Assembly: GCA_937928015.1 (NCBI GenBank)
Contig: CALFXA010000125.1
Coordinates: 1 to 13,792 of the forward strand
Source: an uncultured Anaerolineales bacterium
GTDB lineage: Bacteria > Chloroflexota > Anaerolineae > Anaerolineales > Villigracilaceae
Length of the DNA: 13,792 nucleotides
Reading direction: 5' to 3'
Shown here: piece after piece, positions 6,629-12,617 of the stretch
Numbering within the stretch: the first letter of the stretch is position 1
How the letters are laid out: each line of letters starts with the position of its first letter
Notes under the pieces: model-generated
What the model was told of the DNA's origin: nothing
What the model saw: only the letters and a program-made list of their open reading frames with translations
Databases searched by the model: none
Position numbers and translations under genes: made by a program

Positions 6629-7003
6629 CTAATACACCAATACGTTGGCGGCTTCAGAGCATTCTTTGACGAAGGTGGCTGCGTTGACCACCGTGGCGCC
6701 TTTGATGAAATCCTTCTCGGGATCGATCTGGCGGGACTTGACGCACGGGCCACAGACCAGCAATTTGCCGCCGTTCTCCAGGTAGATATCGAGCAATTCC
6801 TTGAGGGGCGGGAAGCCAGCCGCAAAGACATGCTGGGCGATACCGTCGGCGACTAACATGACGCCATTGGCCTGAAAGCCAAGCACAACTTCCACTTCCG
6901 AGGCCTGGGCAGTGGTGGCCATCACGAATGGGATGGTGGCGCGCTCGGGATCTTCAGGACCGTGGGTACACATCAGGATCAGTTTTCCGTTATTCTCGGA
7001 CAT
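6629..7003 (-). CDS. DsrE-family protein with CGPC motif
   Basis: A 124-residue DsrE-fold protein. It starts with KLILMCTHGPEDPERATIPF and VVLGFQANGVML, typical of the fold, and has a paired-cysteine site LLVCGPCVKSR (Cys84, Cys87) where DsrE proteins carry their sulfur-accepting cysteine. Cys12 and Cys115 are further candidates. CGPC is also the thioredoxin active-site motif, so this protein could release sulfur or form an internal disulfide, unlike its single-cysteine neighbours; this is inference. The ATG at 7003 is preferred because TTGGAG lies six bases before it; a TTG 12 bases upstream is in frame but would include that site. It is the first gene after the tusA hairpin and has no convincing promoter of its own. 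Confidence 0.86.
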   Translation of the reverse strand: MSENNGKLILMCTHGPEDPERATIPFVMATTAQASEVEVVLGFQANGVMLVADGIAQHVFAAGFPPLKELLDIYLENGGKLLVCGPCVKSRQIDPEKDFIKGATVVNAATFVKECSEAANVLVY

Positions 7004-7041
7004 AACATTCTCCAATTTTCAGAAAATAGATAGAATTTGGG

Positions 7042-7089
7042 AGAAATAAAACGGAGCCTACCGTTAGCGGTAGGCTCCGTTTTATTTCT
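7042..7089 (-). terminator. Long perfect hairpin at the tusA end (partial terminator or attenuator)
   Basis: The arms at 7042-7063 and 7068-7089 are perfectly complementary over 22 bp, with a 4-nt loop (TTAG on the plus strand). The core is ACGGAGCCTACCG, flanked by an A-tract and T-tract (TTTTATTT) as in bidirectional terminators. The A-tract contains the tusA stop codon and touches its last codons. It separates regulator-tusA from the dsrE-lbpA-hyn genes although all run in the same direction with no clear promoter after it. It may therefore act as a leaky terminator or a processing site that sets the ratio of the two halves. Confidence 0.8.
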
Positions 7090-7315
7090 TCTTGATGTAG
7101 AACGTGAACTTGGGTCCATCCTGCTCATGGCCGAGCAATTCGTGGCCCGTCTTGGAGGTCCAAGCCTGGACATCGGGAACAGCCCCGGGGTCGGTGGCAG
7201 TCATCTTCAACACCTGTCCAGTCTGCAGGGCATCCACGGCCTTCTTGGTCTTCAGGATGGGCATCGGGCAGGCGAGTCCGCTGCAATCGAGTTCCTGGTC
7301 GAATTGGAATGACAT
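7082..7315 (-). CDS. tusA: TusA-family sulfurtransferase
   Basis: A 77-residue sulfur carrier with the hallmark LDCSGLACPMPILKTKKA (residues 9-26). Cys16 of the CPMP motif is the persulfide-carrying residue, and Cys11 lies just before it. Length is normal for TusA. The ATG has AAGGAG seven bases upstream. The gene follows the regulator gene after only 10 bp, so the two are co-transcribed. TusA passes sulfane sulfur to DsrE-type acceptors, and three of these are encoded directly downstream, which points to a dedicated relay rather than to tRNA thiolation alone. In sHdr and Dsr sulfur oxidisers TusA is likewise clustered with DsrE-type genes. Confidence 0.95.
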   Translation of the reverse strand: MSFQFDQELDCSGLACPMPILKTKKAVDALQTGQVLKMTATDPGAVPDVQAWTSKTGHELLGHEQDGPKFTFYIKKK

Positions 7316-7325
7316 AATTTTCTCC

Positions 7326-8090
7326 TTAAGATGGTGTGTTGTCGAATACGCTCATCACGGCGATCTGCCGTAAACGATTCATCAAATCAGACCGCTCGGT
7401 GCTGATTTGCTCGAAGGTGCCAGCCACCTTCTCGAGCCATCTGCCGATTTGCGGTACCTTGCGTTCTTCCAATACGGGGATCATCTTGGATGCCTGGGTC
7501 AGCAAGGCTTCATCAATATCGTGGGTTTGCGCCAGTGTGCGGATGCGGTCGGCCTGCTCATCGGAACTGGGAGCCTGAGCATGGAACTGCCCAGCCACCA
7601 GCATGGCAATCAAGGTTCCCTTGACCTCGATGCGGGCATGGGCATATTGCAGCCCGGCATGGCAGGCAATGAACTCAGGGTGCTTGCTCCCCTTCTCAGC
7701 CAACTGCTTCCAGGATTGGATGCAGGCCTCACGCCCGCTCTCACTCCCCAACATGAGTTTACAAAAGTCGCATGAATTGCTGATGCGTGTGACCGGCGTA
7801 CCGTTCGCATCCGTCGTGACGGACCCCACTTCGGCAATCTCGGCAAACACATCTTGGACAGGCTGCATGCAGTGCAAGGGCAGAACATCCAACGAAACAG
7901 CCTGACTATCAGCTTCCGCTACGGGAGTTACGCCCCCAGCCAAGAGTTCGTTCACTTCACGGGCCGGGAAACGCCAATGCTGCCCCACCTTGACGCCCGC
8001 CAAACGCCCATCTTTGAGCATTCGATAGATCGTGGTGCGATCCACGTTCAGGAGTTCTTGAACTTGCCTGGCTGTCAGTAGATTTTCCAT
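7326..8090 (-). CDS. Transcriptional regulator: BldC/excisionase-type HTH plus PocR sensor domain
   Basis: A 254-residue cytoplasmic regulator. Residues 3-51 are a winged MerR/excisionase-like HTH (LLTARQVQELLNVDRTTIYR, then GVKVGQHWRFPAREVNELL), of the type in BldC and phage Xis. Residues about 70-180 are a PocR-type sensory domain, with SCDFCKLM (Cys107, Cys110), Cys123 in GREACIQSW, IACHAGLQYA (Cys143) and LIAMLVAGQFH. These four cysteines could bind a metal or Fe-S cluster or sense redox or sulfur state. The rest (about 190-254) is helical. I chose the ATG at 8090, with GAGAG upstream, over an in-frame ATG at 8159 because the longer form would add 23 residues without domain match and run through the phased repeats. 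It heads the run with tusA 10 bp downstream, so it probably controls the sulfur-relay and hydrogenase genes. Ligand and activator or repressor role are unknown. Confidence 0.88.
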   Translation of the reverse strand: MENLLTARQVQELLNVDRTTIYRMLKDGRLAGVKVGQHWRFPAREVNELLAGGVTPVAEADSQAVSLDVLPLHCMQPVQDVFAEIAEVGSVTTDANGTPVTRISNSCDFCKLMLGSESGREACIQSWKQLAEKGSKHPEFIACHAGLQYAHARIEVKGTLIAMLVAGQFHAQAPSSDEQADRIRTLAQTHDIDEALLTQASKMIPVLEERKVPQIGRWLEKVAGTFEQISTERSDLMNRLRQIAVMSVFDNTPS

Positions 8091-8100
8091 AGGCTCTCGT

Positions 8101-8140
8101 TTGCACTTATTTGCAATGATTTGCAATAGATTGCAATAGC
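8101..8140 (+). repeat. Four tandem 10-bp phased repeats (TTGCAATAGN), putative operator
   Basis: Four units start at exact 10-bp steps: TTGCACTTAT (8101), TTGCAATGAT (8111), TTGCAATAGA (8121) and TTGCAATAGC (8131). A fifth, GTGCAATACG at 8171, is in the same 10-bp register four turns away. The core TTGCAA is palindromic but the flanks give the units a direction. The array ends 10 bp before the regulator start codon. A -10-like TAATAT (8146-8141, minus strand) sits beside it. The 10-bp phase puts every unit on the same face of the helix, as with BldC-type proteins that bind head-to-tail on direct repeats. Autoregulatory binding is inferred. Confidence 0.75.
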
Positions 8141-8181
8141 ATATTACGCCTTTTTTCACAAACGCAGTCAGTGCAATACGT

Positions 8182-8217
8182 CATATCCCCACATGACAAA
8201 AATCACATGGGGATATG
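8182..8217. repeat. Inverted repeat with CRP/FNR-like centre upstream of the regulator
   Basis: CATATCCCCA (8182-8191) and TGGGGATATG (8208-8217) are perfect 10-bp arms around a 16-nt spacer. The spacer holds CATGA-N6-TCACA (8192-8207), 8 of 10 positions of a CRP-type TGTGA-N6-TCACA site. No U-run follows on either side, so an operator is more likely than a terminator. It lies about 65 bp before a transcription start that would follow from the -10-like TAATAT at 8146-8141. Function is a guess. Confidence 0.45.
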
Positions 8218-8228
8218 TATAAAGCAGA

Positions 8229-8246
8229 ACCGCCCTTTCGGGCGGT
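8229..8246 (-). terminator. Hairpin terminator after manA
   Basis: ACCGCCC and GGGCGGT (8229-8235 and 8240-8246) form a 7-bp GC-rich stem with a stable GAAA tetraloop when read on the minus strand. It is followed by TCTGCTTTAT, a moderately T-rich tail. It lies about 30 bp after the manA stop codon and before the regulator control region, so it should insulate the two transcripts. Confidence 0.65.
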
Positions 8247-8276
8247 CATTATGAGCAGAGAAAAAATATGAGGGGA

Positions 8277-9221
8277 TCAGGCTGTTGCTTTGAGCGCGCG
8301 GCAGGTCATCTGCGGCTCGAAGCGGTAGGTTCCCAAGCTGGCGGGGACCACGGCGGTCTGGAAGCGCTCCAGGTCCACGCGCTCGCCGTCCGCTACGAGG
8401 GAAGCCGTCCCCTCGATGACGGTGATCGCATGAAAGGACTCGCCACGTGTGTCCAAGTCAATGGGCTGGGTCAAGGCGGAGAGCAGGTCGAGGGTGAAGT
8501 AATCGCACTGAATCAAAGTATGGGATGTGCCGTCACCACAGGAAGGCATCGGGATGACGGGCGCGGTGAAATCGGGTCGCGTGGCGCGGATCGACTTTTC
8601 GATGTGCAGCGGGCGTTTCTCGGTCTGCGGGCGGCCCCAGTCATAGACACGGTAGGTCCAATCCGAGGTCTGCTGCACCTCGTAAACCAGCAGTCCGGGC
8701 CCGAGCGCGTGCAGCGTCCCCGCGGGCATGAAGACCGTATCGCCCTGCCCCACCGCGGCGTATTGCACATGCTCGATGACGGTTTGATTGCGGATGGCAT
8801 CCGCCAAGACGTCGGCAGATGTGTTCGGCTGGAGACCCGCAATCAGCTTCGCGCCCGGCTCGGCTTCGAGGATATGCCAGGCTTCGGTCTTGCCAAACTG
8901 ATTCGGACCTTCCAGTTCGAGGGCCAGTTGGTCATCGGGGTGGACTTGCAGCGAGAGCCACTGGGCGCAGTCGAGCAATTTGATGAGGAGCGGGAAGCGC
9001 GTCCCCGTGCGGGAAACGGGACGCGCCCCCAACAGGGTCCCGCCATATTGAGCGGCAGCCTCTCCGAGGGTCAGGCCCGCCAAGGGTCCCGCGTGGATGG
9101 TGTCCCCTTCCCAGACCACCCAGGCTTCGGCGGTGGGATTGAACCCGGGGCGGAGTTTTTCCCCGCCCCAGACGTAATCACGATAGGCAGGATCGAGCTT
9201 GAGAAATGAGCGCAAGGTCAC
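8277..9221 (-). CDS. manA: Mannose-6-phosphate isomerase, class I
   Basis: A 314-residue cytoplasmic zinc enzyme that interconverts mannose 6-phosphate and fructose 6-phosphate. Family motifs are clear: YVWGGEKL near the start, QVHPDDQLA (residues 92-100, zinc-binding His94), [12 protein letters not shown] (Glu113), [10 protein letters not shown] (His171), and [16 protein letters not shown] (182-197). Length fits the short Bacillus-type enzymes (about 315 residues). The start codon is GTG at 9221, supported by GGAG eight bases upstream; no better ATG exists. It lies 14 bp after the SDR gene and is probably co-transcribed with it. It has no evident link to the hydrogenase module. Confidence 0.93.
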   Translation of the reverse strand: MTLRSFLKLDPAYRDYVWGGEKLRPGFNPTAEAWVVWEGDTIHAGPLAGLTLGEAAAQYGGTLLGARPVSRTGTRFPLLIKLLDCAQWLSLQVHPDDQLALELEGPNQFGKTEAWHILEAEPGAKLIAGLQPNTSADVLADAIRNQTVIEHVQYAAVGQGDTVFMPAGTLHALGPGLLVYEVQQTSDWTYRVYDWGRPQTEKRPLHIEKSIRATRPDFTAPVIPMPSCGDGTSHTLIQCDYFTLDLLSALTQPIDLDTRGESFHAITVIEGTASLVADGERVDLERFQTAVVPASLGTYRFEPQMTCRALKATA

Positions 9222-9235
9222 AGCGGTGCTCCAGG

Positions 9236-10000
9236 CTAGGTTCCCACCACGATGCCGCCATCTACGCGCAGGGTCTCGCCCGTGATGAAGGATGCCTCGT
9301 CCGAGGCGAGGAAGAGGTAGGCATTGGCGATGTCACGCGGTTTGCCGAGACGGCCGAGCGGCGTGCGAGCCTTCATGCCGTCGAGGATCTTTTCGGGCAT
9401 GGCGGTCACCATCTCGGTGGCGGTGAAGCCAGGCGCCACAGCATTGACGCGGATGCCGAACTTGCCCAGTTCGCGCGACCAGACCTTGGTCATGCCGATC
9501 ACGCCCGACTTGGTGGCGACGTAGTTGGTCTGGCCGAAGTTGCCGTCCAGGCCGACGATGGAGGTGGCGTTGAGGATCACGCCTCCGCCCTGTTTGGCCA
9601 TCACAGGCGCAACCGCCTGTGTGCAGTTGAAGACGCCCTTCAGGTTAACCGAGATGACCGCGTCGAAATCTGCCTCGGACATCTGCCCGACCAACTGACC
9701 TTCCTTGAACTTGATCAACTGACCGTCGCGCAGAATGCCCGCGTTATTGACCAGCACGTCGATGCGGCCAAACCTGGCGGCCACCTCGTCGATCCAGGCC
9801 TGGACCTCAGCGCGGCTGGCCACGTTGACCTTGTAGAACGCGGCACCCTCGCCGAGCAATTTGACCGTCTCCTGGCCCGCGGCTTCGTTCAGGTCACAGA
9901 TGACGACTTTCGCGCCTTCCTCGGCGAAACGCAGGGCGGTGGCTTTGCCAATTCCCGCCGCGCCGCCCGTTACAAGCACAATCTTATCCTTCATTCGCAT
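9236..10000 (-). CDS. Short-chain dehydrogenase/reductase, FabG-like
   Basis: A 254-residue NAD(P)-dependent oxidoreductase with a complete classical SDR set: the cofactor loop TGGAAGIG (residues 11-18), NNAG (85-88), Asn119, Ser147 (NATSIVG), and Tyr160/Lys164 in YVATK. The C-terminus VNAVAPGFTATEM and ITGETLRVDGG is typical of 3-oxoacyl-ACP reductases and acetoacetyl-CoA reductases. Substrate cannot be fixed from motifs: it could act in fatty acid synthesis or on another 3-oxoacyl thioester, and no fab genes are adjacent. The ATG at 10000 is preferred because GGAGG lies six bases upstream; the ATG at 9994 is possible. It is followed closely by manA. Confidence 0.9.
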   Translation of the reverse strand: MRMKDKIVLVTGGAAGIGKATALRFAEEGAKVVICDLNEAAGQETVKLLGEGAAFYKVNVASRAEVQAWIDEVAARFGRIDVLVNNAGILRDGQLIKFKEGQLVGQMSEADFDAVISVNLKGVFNCTQAVAPVMAKQGGGVILNATSIVGLDGNFGQTNYVATKSGVIGMTKVWSRELGKFGIRVNAVAPGFTATEMVTAMPEKILDGMKARTPLGRLGKPRDIANAYLFLASDEASFITGETLRVDGGIVVGT

Positions 10001-10072
10001 GAGAAACCTCCAAGTCAAAATAGCCAGGGGGGACCTGACATCGAAAGATAAGATATTTTACCCCGTGATCTT

Positions 10073-11503
10073 CTACATCTCGGCCAACAGGCCCACCAGG
10101 AAATCCCAGACCCGCTGCACCGACGGGACGTATAAGCGCTCGTCGGGCGAGTGTGGATTCTCGATGGTCGGCCCGCAGGAAAGCGTATCCAGGCCGCCGC
10201 AGCGGTCGCTGATGATGCCGCATTCCAGGCCGCCGTGCGTCATCTCGACTTTGGCAGGCTGACCGTGGGTCCGCTCGTAGATCGCCAGGGATTTCTTCAG
10301 CAACGGCGACGCCAGGTTCGGCTGCCAGGGCGGGAACATCTTGTTACGTTCCATGCGCGCACCCGCCAGATGACCGATGGCCTCCACGCGGCGCGTGATG
10401 GCCTCCAGCCGCGTGAAGACCGCGCTACGGTGATTGCTGATGATGTGGACTTCCTCTTCGAGCGTTTCCACGATGCCGATATTGTTCGAAGTCTCCACGA
10501 AGCCGGGGATATCGGCCGACATCTCGGAGACACCGTTCGGCAGGGACAGCAGCAGACGCACGATGGCGCTCGATTCGGGCAGGCCCATCACACGGGCGGG
10601 ATTCTCGGCAGCGGCCAGCGTCAGGCGGAGCCCGTTTTCGGTGGCGGAAAATTCCCCGCGCAGAATCCGCTCGAAGTCCGCGACCCGCTCACCGCAACGA
10701 GTCGCATTCCCCTGATCGCAGACGAAGACCGCCTGCGCCTCACGCGGAATGGCGTTGCGGGCGCTCCCGCCCTGAATGTTTGCCAGGCGGATCGGGAACT
10801 CGCATTGCAGATCATCGAGGGCGCGCGCCAGCAGTTTGTTCGCGTTGCCACGATTCTTGTGGATGTCGCCGCCCGAATGCCCACCCTGCAGGCCGTCCAC
10901 CGTCAGACGGAAGGCCGCGCCCTGCCCCATCGATTCCCACGCGGTGGGCATGTGCAGGAAGACCGACCCGCCACCCGCCGCGCCGATGGTGAAGACCCCG
11001 TCCTCTTCCGAGTCCAGGTTGAGCAGGGTCTTGCCCGTCAGGTTGGAGGGTTCGAGGAAATCGGCCCCCGCGCCGCTGACTTCCTCTTCGACCGTCAGCA
11101 GCAGTTCGAGTGGCGGATGCGCCACGCCCGAGTCCTCGGCCAGGGTCATCATCAGCGCGATGGCAATGCCGTTGTCCGCGCCTAGGGTGGTGTGGTCGGC
11201 CTTGAGCCAGTCGCCGTCGCGTATCACGCGGATCGGGTCGCGGGTGAAATCGTGGGATGAGTCAGCCGTCTTCTGGCAGACCATGTCGAGGTGTCCCTGC
11301 AGGATGAGCGCGGGACGACCTTCCCGCCCCTGGCTGGCGGGGACGTACACGATCAGATTCCCCACCACATCCACCGTGGACTTCAGCCCGCATCCGTTGG
11401 CCCAATCGATCAGCCACTGACGGAGTCCCGCCTCGTTCTTGGTGTCGCGCGGGACGGCGGAGAGTTGTTCGAAGCGGGTGAGGATGAGATCGAGTGCGGT
11501 CAT
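10073..11503 (-). CDS. pepD: Cytosolic non-specific dipeptidase (aminoacyl-histidine dipeptidase, M20C)
   Basis: A 476-residue zinc peptidase that cleaves dipeptides such as Xaa-His. Metal and catalytic residues keep the spacing of E. coli PepD: His71 and Asp73 (LQGHLDMVCQK), Asp110 (LGADNGIA), Glu140/Glu141 (TVEEEVSGAGA), Asp164 (LNLDSEED), and the C-terminal His in EMTHGGLECGII. Length is close to the E. coli enzyme (485). I chose the ATG at 11503, which aligns with the family start (TALDLILTRFEQLSAVPR) and has an AGGCAGG-like site; an in-frame ATG at 11539 would add 12 residues of no family likeness. It is upstream of the SDR gene with 72 bp between them. Confidence 0.94.
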   Translation of the reverse strand: MTALDLILTRFEQLSAVPRDTKNEAGLRQWLIDWANGCGLKSTVDVVGNLIVYVPASQGREGRPALILQGHLDMVCQKTADSSHDFTRDPIRVIRDGDWLKADHTTLGADNGIAIALMMTLAEDSGVAHPPLELLLTVEEEVSGAGADFLEPSNLTGKTLLNLDSEEDGVFTIGAAGGGSVFLHMPTAWESMGQGAAFRLTVDGLQGGHSGGDIHKNRGNANKLLARALDDLQCEFPIRLANIQGGSARNAIPREAQAVFVCDQGNATRCGERVADFERILRGEFSATENGLRLTLAAAENPARVMGLPESSAIVRLLLSLPNGVSEMSADIPGFVETSNNIGIVETLEEEVHIISNHRSAVFTRLEAITRRVEAIGHLAGARMERNKMFPPWQPNLASPLLKKSLAIYERTHGQPAKVEMTHGGLECGIISDRCGGLDTLSCGPTIENPHSPDERLYVPSVQRVWDFLVGLLAEM

Positions 11504-11541
11504 GGATGCCTGCCTGTGTGGGATGAATTGCCCGCCCATGA

Positions 11542-11607
11542 TACCCCCGTTGCGTGTGCCGCCTCATTGCTTCTGAATGACAAACCCACGGTGGCACAAA
11601 CGGGGTA
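11542..11607. repeat. Imperfect inverted repeat in the divergent pepD / FGE-like gap
   Basis: TACCCCCGTT followed by TGTGCCGCC on the left is mirrored by GGTGGCACA followed by AACGGGGTA on the right, with one bulged C, three unpaired bases (GCG) and one G-T pair. The spacer is 26 nt. It sits between two divergent genes, where a shared operator would be expected. The right arm touches TAGAAT (11606-11611), a possible -10 for the plus-strand gene. No matching -35 box is apparent. Confidence 0.35.
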
Positions 11608-11646
11608 GAATCGCGCCTTGTTCATATTTCCGCGCGCGTGAGTCCC

Positions 11647-12561
11647 ATGACCAGACCCTTTTCCGTTCGAAACCTTCTGCTAGCCTTCTTCGTCACCTTG
11701 CTGCTCCTGCTGACGGCTCTGCTCGTCTGGAACGCGGACGTGACCCTGTCGCTGTTCCAGGCAGCCCGGGCGGGCACGCTCAGCCTGCAGCGGGTCCGCA
11801 ACGAGATCGCGGCCTTCGACTTGGGCCAGGGGCTGCCCGTCGCCCCTGTGGACGTCCGCACCTCGCCGCTGGATGGCATGGTCCAGGTCTATGTACCCGA
11901 GGGTGTCTTCCAGATGGGCACCGGTATGACAGGCGACGGCCGCGACTCGCCCGAACATCCTGTGTATCTGGACGCTTTCTGGATGGACCAGGTCGAAGTG
12001 ACCAATGCCATGTACGAGAAATGCGTCCGTGCAGGCGGGTGCAGCGAACCGACCCCGGGCGTCAACCCATATTATGGAAAATGGATCTACCGTGACCACC
12101 CCGTGGTGTATGTCAGTTGGGCGCAGGCGGGCGCCTACTGTCAGTGGGCGGGGCGGCGACTGCCGACCGAGGCCGAATGGGAGAAGGCTGCGCGCGGCAC
12201 CGATGGTCGGACCTATCCGTGGGGGAATGAGCGGCCCAACCCCAGCCTGGCCAACTTCAGCGAGACCCTGATTCACGAGGCTGTCTCCGCCTACCGCTAT
12301 CCGCTGGGAGCCAGCCCCTACGGCGTGCTCAACATGGCGGGCAACGTGCGCGAGTGGGTGGCGGACTGGTTCGCCGCGGACTACTACCAGTATTCGCCCA
12401 ACGCGAATCCGCTCGGCCCCGACTCGGGCCTGGAACGCTCCCTGCGCAGCGGCTCGTACAACGAGTCCTGGAAGGGCATCGCCGCCTACCATCGTTACAA
12501 CCACGATCCCAAGTCGCCCGGCCTCAGCCGCGGATTCCGCTGCGCGCAAAGCGCGGAATAA
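11647..12561 (+). CDS. Membrane-anchored FGE/sulfatase-modifying-factor fold protein, no catalytic cysteines
   Basis: A 304-residue protein with an N-terminal membrane helix (residues about 8-28, LLLAFFVTLLLLLTALLVW), a short helical linker, and an FGE-sulfatase (SUMF1-type) domain from about residue 80. Domain landmarks are VPEGVFQMG, DAFWMDQVEVTN, PVVYVSWAQAGAYC, RLPTEAEWEKAARG, YPWGN, LNMAGNVREWVADW and SRGFRCA. True formylglycine-generating enzymes carry two copper-binding cysteines after the GGSY-like turn near the end; here that stretch reads SGSYNESWKGIAAY and has none, so sulfatase activation is unlikely. Members without these cysteines act in ligand binding or other oxidations; the role here is unknown. 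The ATG is chosen over a GTG nine bases earlier; neither has a strong ribosome-binding site. It diverges from pepD and converges on the cytochrome gene. Confidence 0.85.
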   Translation: MTRPFSVRNLLLAFFVTLLLLLTALLVWNADVTLSLFQAARAGTLSLQRVRNEIAAFDLGQGLPVAPVDVRTSPLDGMVQVYVPEGVFQMGTGMTGDGRDSPEHPVYLDAFWMDQVEVTNAMYEKCVRAGGCSEPTPGVNPYYGKWIYRDHPVVYVSWAQAGAYCQWAGRRLPTEAEWEKAARGTDGRTYPWGNERPNPSLANFSETLIHEAVSAYRYPLGASPYGVLNMAGNVREWVADWFAADYYQYSPNANPLGPDSGLERSLRSGSYNESWKGIAAYHRYNHDPKSPGLSRGFRCAQSAE

Positions 12562-12579
12562 TTTCAGCCGTGCAAAAAC

Positions 12580-12605
12580 AGGTCCGCATCTTTGGATGCG
12601 GACCT
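12580..12605. terminator. Bidirectional terminator between convergent genes
   Basis: AGGTCCGCATC and its exact complement form an 11-bp stem with a 4-nt loop (TTTG). On the minus strand it is followed by TGTTTTTG, a good U-run for the cytochrome transcript... and on the plus strand by TTCATTTCG, a weaker one for the FGE-like gene. It lies between the two stop codons (12561 and 12618), so one hairpin probably serves both. Confidence 0.8.
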
Positions 12606-12617
12606 TTCATTTCGAGA

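Noticed and set aside
7326..8090. Phage excisionase or prophage remnant
   Set aside because: Only the small HTH resembles Xis. The rest is a PocR sensor domain, and there is no integrase, attachment-site repeat or other phage gene.
8101..8140. CRISPR array or replication origin iterons
   Set aside because: Units are 10 bp with no spacers, and no cas, rep or dnaA gene is near. The position before a regulator start codon suits an operator.
8268..11185. Long plus-strand open frames antisense to manA, the SDR gene and pepD (281-344 residues)
   Set aside because: The minus-strand genes have complete catalytic motifs; the antisense frames have none and follow their codon phase.
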